From positions 18,589 through 70,394 of the forward strand of contig DKNY01000045.1 of assembly GCA_002470275.1 (NCBI GenBank): a stretch of 51,806 bases of DNA, in the 5' to 3' direction. This document shows positions 1 to 9,013 of this stretch, in pieces (position 1 is the first letter of the stretch; every line of letters begins with the position of its first letter). The stretch comes from Gammaproteobacteria bacterium UBA7376. Its GTDB lineage: Bacteria > Pseudomonadota > Gammaproteobacteria > Pseudomonadales > Azotimanducaceae. The notes below the pieces were generated by a model that saw only the letters and a list, made by a program, of their open reading frames with translations, searched no databases and was not told the DNA's origin. Made by a program: the position numbers and the translations under genes.

Positions 1-21
1 TTACCGCTTGGCGACACCCCA
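1..21 (-). tRNA. tRNA-Gln, 5' part only (cut by window start)
   Basis: The reverse complement reads TGGGGTGTCGCCAAGCGGTAA, which is the acceptor strand, D-stem and D-loop start of bacterial tRNA-Gln. The anticodon lies outside the window, so identity rests on this 21-base match and on context: in Pseudomonas-type genomes tRNA-Gln sits in the hemA-lolB region, upstream of prs. The gene is transcribed away from lolB. Confidence 0.8.
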
Positions 22-209
22 ATATGTTTATGCCGTCACAGTCCCCCGCTGAGATTCGCGCCGGCACGCTAACCCATTCCTAGCTGAGAAGCTCTGGGAC
101 GAGCCTAGCACCCATCTTGCTCTGGGATAACCTTGACTCCCCTGCCCTTGGGCTACTTTTCTCAGCGTTCTTATGAAGCTGAGGCTCCACTGAATATTTT
201 GAGCGCGCT

Positions 210-238
210 ATTGTCCTGATCGAATCGTAACGTGTCAA
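210..238 (-). promoter_or_regulatory. Putative sigma70 promoter upstream of tRNA-Gln
   Basis: On the minus strand a perfect -35 TTGACA (233-238) is followed after 17 bases by GACAAT (210-215, 4/6 to TATAAT). It lies in the 249-base stretch between the lolB stop and tRNA-Gln, where no coding sequence is recognisable. The implied leader of about 180 bases is long for a tRNA, so another promoter nearer the tRNA cannot be excluded. Confidence 0.4.
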
Positions 239-270
239 ACTTCGCGTTCTTCCTCCGCCCCAGAAGACGG

Positions 271-849
271 CTAACCACGCTGGGATATCATAAGCTTTAT
301 CGTTAAGGACCCACGGCTGACGGTGATACGCCGAGGCACCCACCGCTCCCCGCTCCCTTCAAACTGTTCCAGGGCAATATCGGTTTGATGCTGAGAAAAG
401 GCAATCAGCCGCTGCGCCTGATCTCGCCTGAGGTCGTAGGCAGGAGACTTTTGATCCGGCCTACCCCTGACCCAATAGCCCAGGGCAGAAAGGGGCACCT
501 GCCAGCCTAGTTCGGTTTGCATGATCTCCTGGGCCGGCCCCGCCGCCACCACTTCTCCCTGGCGAGAGACCTGAAGCACAGCTTGATCTCCCACCAGCTC
601 CGTCCTTGCAGCACCCAGGGGCCCCCAAAGTCTTATTCGGTACTCATCTTGAGCCTGCTGCCAGCTAAATCGAAGGCTGGTGGCTTCCTCGCCGCTGCGA
701 ACGATTAGTTTGCCCGCGAGATAGAAGTTTGAATCTAAGTTCTGATCTGAGGCCGGGGGAGATGTTTGCAGTCGCCCGGCGCACCCTGCCAGGTGGCCAA
801 GGATTACTAGGAGCAGTAGGCTCCAAGTCAACTTCCTCGGGCAGGCCAT
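271..849 (-). CDS. lolB: Outer-membrane lipoprotein LolB
   Basis: LolB is the outer-membrane receptor that takes lipoproteins from the periplasmic carrier LolA and inserts them into the outer membrane. The 192-residue product starts with a lipoprotein signal: basic N-terminus, a leucine-rich core, and lipobox LAGC with the acylated cysteine at residue 23. The rest is the single LolB beta-barrel-like domain of usual length. The frame stays open upstream to a TTG at 870, but the ATG at 849 gives a normal signal peptide, so I chose it. The gene is divergent from hemA, as in other gammaproteobacteria. The usual partner ispE does not follow; a non-coding spacer and tRNA-Gln come next. Confidence 0.9.
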   Translation of the reverse strand: MACPRKLTWSLLLLVILGHLAGCAGRLQTSPPASDQNLDSNFYLAGKLIVRSGEEATSLRFSWQQAQDEYRIRLWGPLGAARTELVGDQAVLQVSRQGEVVAAGPAQEIMQTELGWQVPLSALGYWVRGRPDQKSPAYDLRRDQAQRLIAFSQHQTDIALEQFEGSGERWVPRRITVSRGSLTIKLMISQRG

Positions 850-970
850 AGTGGGTTGCGTCAATGCCAAGTGACGTCCAAGCCCCGGCTGCCCAGACTG
901 AGGGCCTCGGGCTGATGGTGATTATGGATATCTGGTATCATTTGCCACCCTTTTTTGTCTGACTTCGTTG

Positions 971-2293
971 ATGAGCATACTGGCATATGGCCTAAATCAC
1001 CGAACCGCTTCCCTTGATTTGAGGGAAAGGGTCGCGTTTTCTCCGGAAGACCTGGATCGGACGCTACAGGCACTCACCTCAGAGGTCCAAGGCATCGAGG
1101 AAGCGGCCATCATCTCGACCTGCAACCGGACCGAGATTTACTGTGCCACCGATGCCTCACGAGAGGAAGATATTTCACATTGGCTCACCGACACGCGGCC
1201 AGTGACCCTGTCGGAGCTTAAGGGCGCCAGCTACGGGCATTGGGACCAGGACGCCGCGCGCCACGCCATCCGCGTTGCCTCGGGCCTTGACTCCCAGATG
1301 ATGGGCGAGCCGCAGATCATGGGGCAGTTCAAGTCTGCTTATGAGGTCGCTCGAAAAACCGGTACCGTGGGGCCGGAACTAAGCCTGCTGTCGCGCATGA
1401 CGCTCCGCGCAGCAAAAAAAATTCGAACCCATACCGACATCGGTAAGAACCCAACATCCGTTGCCTACGCCGCCGTATCGCTAGCGGATCAGCTTTTTAG
1501 CAATCTGAATCAACGACGCGCCTTGCTCCTGGGCGCCGGCGAAACAGCCGCCCTAGTTGCAGAGCACCTGCGGGCTAAAAATATCGCAGAAATTTGGGTT
1601 GCCAACCGCACCCTTGAGAATGCCCAAATCCTAGCCGCGAGAGTGGGGGCGTCGGCCATTCAGTTAAGCGAGGTGCCCGAGCATCTGGCGAATTTTGACA
1701 TCGTCATTGCTTCCACGGGCAGCACCATACCGGTGGTCGGCAAGGGCGCTGTAGAAGCAGCGATTTTGCAGAGAAAGAGGCGGCCCATGTTGATGGTGGA
1801 TATCGCTGTCCCTCGAGATATCGAGTCCGGCGTATCGTCTCTAGCTGACGTTTATCTCTACACCATTGATGACCTGGCCAAGATTATCGAGGTGAATAAG
1901 GCAAAGCGCGTTGAAGCAGCGGACTCCGCCGAATCCATTGTCGCCGAAGGTGCCAATGCCTATCAGCGAGAGCGCAGGCTGCAGCGTGGACAGGCCCTGC
2001 TAAAGTCTTTTCGCGCACAGGCTGATGCCGTTCGAATCCAGGAAGTTGAACGTACCCTGAAAAACCTTGAGAAAGGCGATAACGCGGAGGAGCTGATCCA
2101 ACAGCTCAGCAAGACCCTGACTCAAAAACTGATCCATCCTCCCACCGCAGCCATTCGTTCTGCCAGCGCAGAAGGCCGTCAGGACTTACTGACTTACTTT
2201 GGCGAGCTTTATGATTTGGACCCGGCGCTATCGGAAGATGCCGACCAGACATCGCCTATTCAAGACCAAAACATTAACAGCACGGACGCCTAA
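971..2293 (+). CDS. hemA: Glutamyl-tRNA reductase HemA
   Basis: HemA reduces glutamyl-tRNA(Glu) to glutamate-1-semialdehyde with NADPH, the committed step of C5-pathway tetrapyrrole (haem) synthesis in the cytoplasm. The protein opens with the family signature around YGLNHRTA. It carries the catalytic cysteine in STCNRTE (Cys51), an NADPH-binding domain with GAGETA near residue 190, and a helical dimerisation tail; 440 residues is normal. ATG at 971 was chosen over the adjacent TTG at 968 because the family begins MSILAYG or similar. No clear Shine-Dalgarno is visible. It is the first gene of a tight operon, with prfA starting two bases after its stop, so haem synthesis and release-factor genes share a transcript. 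Confidence 0.97.
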   Translation: MSILAYGLNHRTASLDLRERVAFSPEDLDRTLQALTSEVQGIEEAAIISTCNRTEIYCATDASREEDISHWLTDTRPVTLSELKGASYGHWDQDAARHAIRVASGLDSQMMGEPQIMGQFKSAYEVARKTGTVGPELSLLSRMTLRAAKKIRTHTDIGKNPTSVAYAAVSLADQLFSNLNQRRALLLGAGETAALVAEHLRAKNIAEIWVANRTLENAQILAARVGASAIQLSEVPEHLANFDIVIASTGSTIPVVGKGAVEAAILQRKRRPMLMVDIAVPRDIESGVSSLADVYLYTIDDLAKIIEVNKAKRVEAADSAESIVAEGANAYQRERRLQRGQALLKSFRAQADAVRIQEVERTLKNLEKGDNAEELIQQLSKTLTQKLIHPPTAAIRSASAEGRQDLLTYFGELYDLDPALSEDADQTSPIQDQNINSTDA

Positions 2294-2295
2294 TC

Positions 2296-3387
2296 ATGCA
2301 GCTTTCGGAAACCATGATGGGCAAACTCGACACCCTGCGTGATCGCTTTGAGGAGGTTTCCGCCCTGCTCTCTGATGCGGAGGTTATGGCGGATCGGGAA
2401 CAATTCACCGCGCTATCCAGAGAATTCGCGGAGATTGAACCTGTCGTTCTCTGCTATCAGCAGTGCAGTGAACTCGAGCAAAGTATTGAGGACAACAGCC
2501 AGCTGCTCAGTGACGAGGACCCGGAAATGCGGGAGCTTGCCGAGCTGGAGGTGAAGGCGGGGCAGGAACAGCTAGATGAGCTAGGCCAGCAGCTGCAGGC
2601 CCTGCTGCTACCTAAGGACCCCAATGACCGTTCGAACGTTTTCCTGGAAATTCGCGCTGGGACCGGGGGTGATGAAGCGGCCATATTCTCAGGCGACCTA
2701 TTTCGCATGTACGCGAAATTCGCAGAGTCTAAGGGGTGGCGCATCGAAGTGCTGAATGAACGCCCGGGCGAGCACGGTGGATTCAAGGAAATTATTTCTC
2801 GCATTGAGGGTCAGGAGGCCTATAGCCAACTCAAATTTGAATCTGGCGCCCACCGCGTTCAGCGGGTGCCCGAGACGGAGTCCCAAGGCCGTATTCATAC
2901 CTCCGCCTGCACGGTGGCCGTGATGCCCGAAGTCGATGAGATTGATTCCATCGACATTGACAAAAAAGACATACGTGAAGACACCTTTAGAGCCTCCGGG
3001 GCTGGCGGACAACACGTTAATAAAACCGATTCAGCAATTCGGCTGACCCACCTGCCTACCGGCACCGTCGTCGAATGCCAGGATGAGCGGTCTCAGCACA
3101 AGAATCGAGCACGGGCTCTGTCCCTGCTCCAGGCGCGCCTGCTGGACGCCGCCCAGAGCGAGCAACAGCGCGAACAGGCCGCCAACCGGCGCCAGCTCGT
3201 GGGCTCTGGCGACCGCTCTGAGCGGATTCGTACCTATAACTTTCCCCAGGGCCGCGTGACCGATCATCGAATCAACCTAACGCTCTACAAGCTGGACGAG
3301 GTCATAGAGGGCGACCTGGCGGCAGTGGTTGAGCCCTTGATCCAAGAACATCAGGCCGACCTGTTACAGCACCTTGCAGATGGCTAA
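2296..3387 (+). CDS. prfA: Peptide chain release factor 1
   Basis: RF1 recognises UAA and UAG stop codons and triggers peptidyl-tRNA hydrolysis on the ribosome. The 363-residue protein has the N-terminal coiled region, the codon-recognition domain with a P-x-T tripeptide (P192-E-T194), and the catalytic GGQ loop (Gly237-Gly238-Gln239) within [13 protein letters not shown]. The GGQ glutamine is the substrate of PrmC, encoded next. The start lies two bases after the hemA stop, without a distinct ribosome-binding site, suggesting translational coupling. Its end overlaps the start of prmC. Confidence 0.97.
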   Translation: MQLSETMMGKLDTLRDRFEEVSALLSDAEVMADREQFTALSREFAEIEPVVLCYQQCSELEQSIEDNSQLLSDEDPEMRELAELEVKAGQEQLDELGQQLQALLLPKDPNDRSNVFLEIRAGTGGDEAAIFSGDLFRMYAKFAESKGWRIEVLNERPGEHGGFKEIISRIEGQEAYSQLKFESGAHRVQRVPETESQGRIHTSACTVAVMPEVDEIDSIDIDKKDIREDTFRASGAGGQHVNKTDSAIRLTHLPTGTVVECQDERSQHKNRARALSLLQARLLDAAQSEQQREQAANRRQLVGSGDRSERIRTYNFPQGRVTDHRINLTLYKLDEVIEGDLAAVVEPLIQEHQADLLQHLADG

Positions 3388-4231
3388 CCCAACGACTGGG
3401 GAGGCTCTATCCAGCGTTGGCGACTGGCTGGCCCATTTGGGGGATATCGAAAAGGTCGCCGCGGAACTCACGCTGGCCCACTGGCTTGGCGTTGAGCGCA
3501 CGCGAATCATTGGCTTCCCAGATACGCTGGTTCCGGCCTGTCTCCACCCTCAAATCCTCACCTGGGCTAAGGCGCTGCGCCAGGGCGTGCCTCTAGCCTA
3601 TCTTACGGGGCAGCATGGCTTCTGGGACATGACCCTGGAAGTCGATACCTCGGTGTTGGTGCCGAGGCCTGAAACAGAACTCTTGGTCGAGGAGACGCTG
3701 CAGATCGTCAGACATAGCCCTTCCAGCGATAGGGCCAGGAAACTCCTAGACCTGGGTACCGGCAGTGGGGCCATCGCCATCGCGCTCTCTAGGGAACTAC
3801 CGACCTGGCAGGTCACCGGGGTGGATAACCAAGCAGACAGTCTGACCTTGGCGAAACGGAACGCCGCATCTTTCAACGCGCCCATTCGCTTTGTACTCAG
3901 CGACTGGTTTTCACAGCTGGATGATCAATGGAACATTATCCTGGGCAATCCACCCTACATTGCTCCTGATGATCCCCACCTCCCTGGACTACAGGCGGAA
4001 CCCAGACATGCCCTGGTGGCCGACGAGGAGGGCTTGGCGGACATCCGACATATCGCTCAGACTGCGCCGAGTTTCTTACAGCCCGGGGGCTGGCTGATGC
4101 TGGAACACGGCTACGACCAGGGAGCGCAGGTCAGGGCGTTATTTGTTGGGAATGGCTTTGAAGACGTAGCCTCAATCATGGACCTAGGTGGCCATGAACG
4201 AGTGACCCGAGGGAGGTTTGGTCATGAATGA
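3380..4231 (+). CDS. prmC: Release factor glutamine N5-methyltransferase PrmC
   Basis: PrmC (HemK) transfers a methyl group from S-adenosylmethionine to the GGQ glutamine of RF1 and RF2. The 283-residue protein has an N-terminal helical substrate-binding domain, then a Rossmann methyltransferase fold with the SAM motif [10 protein letters not shown] (about 124-133) and the diagnostic NPPY catalytic motif (190-193). I chose ATG 3380 over an in-frame TTG at 3374; both overlap the end of prfA, its substrate gene, so coupling is likely. The stop codon lies inside the first codons of moeB. Confidence 0.95.
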   Translation: MANPTTGEALSSVGDWLAHLGDIEKVAAELTLAHWLGVERTRIIGFPDTLVPACLHPQILTWAKALRQGVPLAYLTGQHGFWDMTLEVDTSVLVPRPETELLVEETLQIVRHSPSSDRARKLLDLGTGSGAIAIALSRELPTWQVTGVDNQADSLTLAKRNAASFNAPIRFVLSDWFSQLDDQWNIILGNPPYIAPDDPHLPGLQAEPRHALVADEEGLADIRHIAQTAPSFLQPGGWLMLEHGYDQGAQVRALFVGNGFEDVASIMDLGGHERVTRGRFGHE

Positions 4232-4985
4232 TGACGAACTGATGCTCTATAGCCGACAGATCATGCTCCCGGAACTTGATGTGACGGGCCAAGAAAGATT
4301 GCGTCAGGCTCGCGTGCTGATCATTGGTCTGGGCGGTCTCGGTTCACCCATCGCGCTTTACCTTGGTGCGGCGGGCGTTGGCCATTTGACGCTGGCGGAC
4401 GACGATACCGTTGATCTCTCCAACCTGCAGCGACAGCTCGCACACCAGCGCGAAGACTTGGGGACGAATAAGGCCGCCTCAGCCGCTGCGTCGATTCGTG
4501 CACAAAACCCCCACGTGGCTATTGAGGTGGTCCCTCACCGCCTGACGGATTCCGCACTGCTGCAGGCGTGTACGCGGGCTGACCTGGTCATTGACGCAAC
4601 CGACAATCACACCAGCCGTTGCGCCATAAACCAGGCCTGCTGGCAGAGTAAGACCGTGCTCGTTACGGGGGCAGCCATCGGCTGGGAGGGGCACATCACC
4701 GCCTTCGATGCAGGCCTGGACCAAGGACCCTGCTACCAGTGTCTGTATCCGGCGGACTCGGATGTGGACCTTTCCTGTTCCGAAAACGGCGTCATCTCCC
4801 CCATCGTGGGTGTCATTGGCAGCCTACAGGCGCTAGAGGCCATTAAGATGCTCACGGGAGTGGGCGAAAGCCTGGTGGGCACGGTGATGTTCTACGACGG
4901 TAAATTCGCGGAGTGGCGGCGTCTCTCGCTCAGTCGCTCGGCGCACTGTCCGGTGTGTGGGGATGCAGACCAAACTGTTGCATAA
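4224..4985 (+). CDS. moeB: HesA/MoeB/ThiF-family E1-like adenylyltransferase (probable MoeB)
   Basis: This family adenylates the C-terminal glycine of a ubiquitin-like sulfur carrier: MoaD for molybdopterin synthase, or ThiS for thiamine. The 253-residue protein has the ATP-binding GLGGLGSP loop (from about residue 35), the NLQRQ segment that contacts ATP, two zinc CxxC pairs (Cys170/173 and Cys242/245), and a cysteine at 185 in the MoeB active-site position. ATG 4224 is chosen because GGGAGG lies seven bases upstream; it overlaps prmC by eight bases. No other molybdopterin or thiamine gene is in the window, so the partner (MoaD or ThiS) is unknown. Its last 56 bases overlap the 3' end of the opposing lipB. 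Confidence 0.88.
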   Translation: MNDDELMLYSRQIMLPELDVTGQERLRQARVLIIGLGGLGSPIALYLGAAGVGHLTLADDDTVDLSNLQRQLAHQREDLGTNKAASAAASIRAQNPHVAIEVVPHRLTDSALLQACTRADLVIDATDNHTSRCAINQACWQSKTVLVTGAAIGWEGHITAFDAGLDQGPCYQCLYPADSDVDLSCSENGVISPIVGVIGSLQALEAIKMLTGVGESLVGTVMFYDGKFAEWRRLSLSRSAHCPVCGDADQTVA

Positions 4986-5583
4986 CCTGGGTTAGCAACC
5001 GCTGCTGCACACGGGCTATGGGAGCGTCCACCCAGTCCGACAGCTGGGTAACGCCCACATCCGTCAGCCCGCAGGGATTGATGCGTGAGAACGGCTCTAA
5101 GTCCATGTCTACGTTGAGACTCAAGCCGTGATAGCAACGGCCTCGACTGACCCGCAGCCCAAGAGCCGCAATTTTAGAGTGCTGGACGTATACGCCGGGG
5201 GCGCCAGGTAGCAAGTGGCTACTAAGACCATAATGCTGCAGCGTCCTCCCTATACTTTCCTCGATACCCGTCACCAGGGCTTTAACCCCTATCCCCAGAC
5301 GCCGAAGGTCCAGCAGCAGGTAAAGGGTGATCTGACCCGGGCCATGATAGGTCACTTGTCCCCCTCGGTCGGATTGAATGAGGGGAATGCTGCCGGGATT
5401 TAACACATGCTCAGCCTGGCCCGCCTGACCCTGAGTAAAGACCGGGTCATGTTCCGTTAGCCAAACTTCATCTTGGGTTGTGCTCGTTCGACTGTGAGTA
5501 AAGGCGCGCATGGCCTCAAAGGTCTGCCCGTAGGGAGTTTGTCCCAATTGCCTCACCATCACCCACCTGGTGTCGCCTGCCAT
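4930..5583 (-). CDS. lipB: Octanoyl-[acyl-carrier-protein]:protein octanoyltransferase LipB
   Basis: LipB moves the octanoyl group from octanoyl-ACP to lipoyl domains of 2-oxoacid dehydrogenases and GcvH; LipA then adds sulfur. The 217-residue product keeps the GGQVTYHGPGQ substrate loop (about 74-84), the SKIAALG lysine (Lys137), and the INPCG nucleophile (Cys171), which form the catalytic pair. The frame is open to 5610, but ATG 5583, one base after the ybeD stop, matches the family N-terminus. lipA, the usual downstream neighbour, is missing: lipB instead runs 56 bases into the opposing moeB. The last residues, antisense to the MoeB CPVC codons, are probably a non-conserved tail. Confidence 0.95.
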   Translation of the reverse strand: MAGDTRWVMVRQLGQTPYGQTFEAMRAFTHSRTSTTQDEVWLTEHDPVFTQGQAGQAEHVLNPGSIPLIQSDRGGQVTYHGPGQITLYLLLDLRRLGIGVKALVTGIEESIGRTLQHYGLSSHLLPGAPGVYVQHSKIAALGLRVSRGRCYHGLSLNVDMDLEPFSRINPCGLTDVGVTQLSDWVDAPIARVQQRLLTQVMQQFGLHPHTPDSAPSD

Positions 5584-5584
5584 G

Positions 5585-5851
5585 CTAGATAATGAGGCGC
5601 ACGGCTTCATGCGCCATCAGCTCACTATAAAGCCGCTCAAGCTGGGCCGCGTCGCGCGCCATCAAATTGACGCGGATAGAGACAAACTTGGATTCTCGAC
5701 TATGGCGTGTCCCAATGTCGTCGGGCGTCACCTCAGGACTGTGTGCTCGCACGATTTCGACCACCCGCGCTATGGTCTCAGCAGAAGCAGCGGCGATAAT
5801 TTTGATCGGATATCGGCAGGGAAACTCAAAAACTACTTGATCATCCTTCAT
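5585..5851 (-). CDS. ybeD: YbeD/DUF493 (UPF0250) family protein
   Basis: This is a small cytoplasmic protein of the UPF0250 family (88 residues, as usual), with a ferredoxin-like alpha-beta fold related to regulatory ACT-like domains. The FPCRYPIK start and the SRESKFVS segment are typical. No biochemical role is established. The family is nearly always found between dacA and lipB, which suggests a link to lipoate or envelope metabolism. It begins with an ATGA overlap with the dacA stop and ends one base before lipB, so it is surely co-translated with both. Confidence 0.9.
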   Translation of the reverse strand: MKDDQVVFEFPCRYPIKIIAAASAETIARVVEIVRAHSPEVTPDDIGTRHSRESKFVSIRVNLMARDAAQLERLYSELMAHEAVRLII

Positions 5852-7038
5852 TGCATGCCATCAAAAAATAAATAAATTGCGTCACCCAGCTGGGACAGTA
5901 AATTGCCCTCGGGCACCGCGACAGTGGTCACCACTTCCCCCTGGTAAATGACTTCGTCGCCCAACACCAGCTCCAGCTGGCCTACGGCCTGCCCTGCTGC
6001 GAGGGGAGCCTCCAAGGACGCCGGTATCGTTAGCCTGGGCTCGAGCTTGCCGTAATAACCCCGCGGGATGGTGAGCTGCACATCCTCGGCCACCCCCAGC
6101 CCCACCTTGTCCCGGGTGCCGTAATATACTGGCTCTTCTTGGAGCACGGTGCCGCTGGTGTAGACGGTCTTTGATTCGAAGTTGCGAAATCCAAAGGAGA
6201 GTAGCTTTTGGCTTTCACGCATACGCGCCTCGTCATTCTCTGCCCCCATGACCACGCTGATGAGCCGCATGCCGTCACGCTTGGCTGAGGCGACGAGGCA
6301 GTAACCTGCAGCACTCGTATAGCCCGTTTTGACCCCATCAACCGTCCGGTCTCGCCACAGTAAGCGGTTTCGATTTGGCTGACTGATATCGTTATATTCA
6401 AAGTTTTTCTCTGCGTACAAACGGTATTGTTCAGGATAGTCTTTGATCAGCGCCTGAGTCAGTTGGGCCATGTCTATGGCCGTGCTGTAGTGTTCGGCAT
6501 TCGGCAGGCCGGTGCTGTTTCGGAACTGAGTCCCAACCATGCCGATGCGTTCTGCGTGTTGATTCATAAGCTCGGAGAACTGGGCTTCATTGCCGGCAAT
6601 GTGTTCAGCAAGGGCAACGCTCGCGTCATTCCCTGACTGGATAATGACGCCTTTGAGCAAGTCCGCTACGCTGACCTCGGTCCCTTCTCGGATGAACATC
6701 TTGGAGCCCCCGGTGCGCCATGCGTTCACGCTCACCTGAATCATTTCCTCAGGCCCCAGCCGGCCAAGCTCCATCTCATGGCCCACCACATAGCCCGTCA
6801 TGATCTTGGTCAGACTTGCCGGGGCCTTGCGCTCGTTGGCATTGTGCTCGGCTAAGACGGTTCCGGTATCCGCATCAATCAACAGGAAAGAGCTGGCCTG
6901 TAGTACAGGCGGCGGCGGAGAGATAGGTGCTGCAGACCAAACGAGGCTTGGCGCAATCAGCAGGGTGAACATTGCACCTAGCAGATTCCTCTGCGGGGCG
7001 AGAAGACGGATTGCAAAGGCACAAAATTTTTCTAGCAT
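5848..7038 (-). CDS. dacA: D-alanyl-D-alanine carboxypeptidase (PBP5/6 family)
   Basis: This low-molecular-mass penicillin-binding protein trims the terminal D-Ala from peptidoglycan pentapeptides in the periplasm. The 396-residue protein has a signal sequence (hydrophobic to about residue 36) and three active-site motifs: SLTK (nucleophile Ser75), SGN (135-137) and KTG (237-239). A C-terminal beta domain follows, and an amphipathic end anchors it to the inner membrane. An internal ATG at 6972 would also give a signal peptide, so the exact start is uncertain. It lies in the elongation cluster with mrdA, rodA and mltB. The family name could be dacA or dacC; sequence alone does not separate them. 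Confidence 0.93.
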   Translation of the reverse strand: MLEKFCAFAIRLLAPQRNLLGAMFTLLIAPSLVWSAAPISPPPPVLQASSFLLIDADTGTVLAEHNANERKAPASLTKIMTGYVVGHEMELGRLGPEEMIQVSVNAWRTGGSKMFIREGTEVSVADLLKGVIIQSGNDASVALAEHIAGNEAQFSELMNQHAERIGMVGTQFRNSTGLPNAEHYSTAIDMAQLTQALIKDYPEQYRLYAEKNFEYNDISQPNRNRLLWRDRTVDGVKTGYTSAAGYCLVASAKRDGMRLISVVMGAENDEARMRESQKLLSFGFRNFESKTVYTSGTVLQEEPVYYGTRDKVGLGVAEDVQLTIPRGYYGKLEPRLTIPASLEAPLAAGQAVGQLELVLGDEVIYQGEVVTTVAVPEGNLLSQLGDAIYLFFDGMQ

Positions 7039-7138
7039 GGGCTCATGATCCGAACAAAGGCATTAGGTTAACACCAGCGCCCCGAGCGCGGAACTTTGCA
7101 ATCCCGGGGTGAGGTGCCTGTACGCTGACGCGCCGGTC

Positions 7139-7972
7139 TTATTGCTGACCATGCAGCAAACGGATTTCCGGCAGGCCCAGACCCAGGACCGTTACGAGCG
7201 CCCTGAGCTGCTCAAGCTTGGTATCTGACTCCACGGGCCCAATTCTCAGCTGCAGCTTCTCGGTGTCGGTATAGCGCACCAGGGTAGCGCTCACGCCGGT
7301 GGCCTCAACAACCTCGGTTTGAGCCCGTCGTCCGGCACTTACAGTGTCAAATGACCCCGCGAAGAGGTATTGCTGAGGTTCACTCTCGGTGAGCGCTTCG
7401 ACTCTCACCCTGGTGGTGCCCTGCCGGGCAAACCCTAACTTTACTGCGGCGGCATAGGACAGGTCGATAATGCGATCTCCATGAAAGGGACCCCGGTCAT
7501 TCACCCTTACTATCGTGCTCCGCCCGTTTGCCAAATTTGTCACCCGAGCAAAGACGGGGATCGGTAGCGACTTATGCGCGGCCGTTAACGCAAACATATC
7601 GAAGCGTTCTCCGCTGGACGTCTGCCGACCATGAAACTTGGTGCCATACCACGATGCGCCACCCTCCTCCACATAGCCTTGGGCTGACGGCATCACCTGA
7701 TATGACTTACCCCAGACGGTATAGGTTGGGGAGTTCCCGCGCTGACCGACCGGTAAGGGGACCACCCTTGGATTAGGCAAATTGCGGAGTTGCCGGAGCA
7801 CGGCGGGGCTCACTGCCGGCGCGCCATCCACCTGACCCGTGCCGGTGCTGGGGGTCTGAACGCTGCAGCTGGTGCTGACAAGGCATAGGGTCAGTATGTA
7901 AACGTGTGTCCGCAGAGCCAAGGCGCGCAGATTGCCTGTCTCCCTAGCCTCTGTGGGCCGCCTTGCCTGCAT
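7139..7972 (-). CDS. rlpA: RlpA-like septal ring lytic transglycosylase, lipoprotein
   Basis: RlpA is an outer-membrane lipoprotein that cleaves peptide-free glycan strands at the septum and sidewall. The 277-residue protein has a lipobox ending in Cys36, a double-psi beta-barrel domain at about 95-180 (GGASWYGTKFHGRQTSSGE, then VRVNDRGPFHGDRIIDLS, with conserved His and Asp), and a C-terminal SPOR domain (about 200-277) that binds denuded glycans. The stretch before the signal core is long, so a TTG start about 17 codons downstream is possible. Its ATG directly abuts the mltB stop, and about 100 non-coding bases separate it from dacA. Confidence 0.93.
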   Translation of the reverse strand: MQARRPTEARETGNLRALALRTHVYILTLCLVSTSCSVQTPSTGTGQVDGAPAVSPAVLRQLRNLPNPRVVPLPVGQRGNSPTYTVWGKSYQVMPSAQGYVEEGGASWYGTKFHGRQTSSGERFDMFALTAAHKSLPIPVFARVTNLANGRSTIVRVNDRGPFHGDRIIDLSYAAAVKLGFARQGTTRVRVEALTESEPQQYLFAGSFDTVSAGRRAQTEVVEATGVSATLVRYTDTEKLQLRIGPVESDTKLEQLRALVTVLGLGLPEIRLLHGQQ

Positions 7973-8977
7973 CTATCCCGCCTCCCTGCGCTCACGGATA
8001 GCCTGGCTGAGTTGCAGGACGGCCATCGCGTATAGCCGACTGTGGTTGTAGCGGGTAACGACATAGAAATCTTCGAAGCCTAACCAGAAGTCAGCCCCCT
8101 CAGCCTGCTCGAGCCGCAACAGCGTAGCCGGCCACCAAGACTCTGGGCGCACACCTTCCGTCTGTTCCAAAACGACACCGAGCGCCTGCCATTCGCCCAA
8201 CGCGCGTGTTGGCTTCAGGGAGGCATTCGCCAGATCAAGTAACTCAGGGGTGGGCGTTGCCACGGTTGCCGGGAGTACGGTGGGCATGCTACCCGACCAC
8301 CCATGGCGCGCGAAGTAATTTGCCACGCTGCCGATGGCGTCTGTCTTGTTGGTCCAAATGTCGCGCACTCCATCTTCATCGAAGTCGATGGCGTAGTTTC
8401 TATAGCTGGACGGGATAAACTGACCGTAGCCCATGGCCCCTGCGTAGGAGCCCTTCAACGACATCGGGTCCTTGCCCTCCTCACGGGCCAGCAGCAGCAG
8501 CTGCGTAAGCTCACCACGAAAAAATTTTGCTCTGGGCGGATAGTCAAACCCCAGCGTCGCCAGGGCATTCACCACACTAAATCCACCTGTAATGCGTCCG
8601 TAACGGGTCTCTACACCGATGATCGCGACGATGATCTCTATGGGGACCCCATATCTATCACTGGCTTTTTCCAGGATCGCTAAATTCTCATCCCAGAATA
8701 AGAGGCCCTGACGAATTCGGGGTTCATCCACCAAGATCTCACGATACTCATGCCAGACCAATCGTCGCTCAGCGGGTCGGGAGATCAGGTCTATGATTCG
8801 TTCCGAATGCCTGGCCTCAGCAAAAATCTGTTCCAGCGCCGCTCGAGAGAATTCATGGTCCTCGACCAACTGGTCGATATAGGTTTCGACGTCGTCTCGC
8901 CCTAAATAACTCGCGTTAGAAACCGGCGCGTACAGCCAGCAAATCGCTAAGATTTGAAATAAAAATACAGCACGCAT
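7973..8977 (-). CDS. mltB: Membrane-bound lytic murein transglycosylase B family
   Basis: MltB cleaves the MurNAc-GlcNAc bond, forming 1,6-anhydro-muropeptides in the periplasm. The 334-residue protein has the catalytic glutamate in IGVETRYG (Glu123), the YAGAMGYGQFIPSSYR motif of the SLT fold, and an EF-hand-like calcium loop DFDEDGVRDIW. Unlike E. coli MltB, I see no acceptable lipobox; the N-terminus ends in a signal-peptidase-I-like VSNA-S site, so the enzyme may be soluble in the periplasm. It lies between rodA (36 bases upstream) and rlpA (abutting). Confidence 0.94.
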   Translation of the reverse strand: MRAVFLFQILAICWLYAPVSNASYLGRDDVETYIDQLVEDHEFSRAALEQIFAEARHSERIIDLISRPAERRLVWHEYREILVDEPRIRQGLLFWDENLAILEKASDRYGVPIEIIVAIIGVETRYGRITGGFSVVNALATLGFDYPPRAKFFRGELTQLLLLAREEGKDPMSLKGSYAGAMGYGQFIPSSYRNYAIDFDEDGVRDIWTNKTDAIGSVANYFARHGWSGSMPTVLPATVATPTPELLDLANASLKPTRALGEWQALGVVLEQTEGVRPESWWPATLLRLEQAEGADFWLGFEDFYVVTRYNHSRLYAMAVLQLSQAIRERREAG

Positions 8978-9013
8978 TGTTTCACCCCCTGAACATTACC
9001 TCGAAACTGCTTC

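Noticed and set aside
80..343. 87-residue minus-strand ORF over the lolB end and spacer
   Set aside because: It overlaps the lolB coding end in another frame, has no recognisable domain, and its start lies inside lolB; the spacer looks non-coding.
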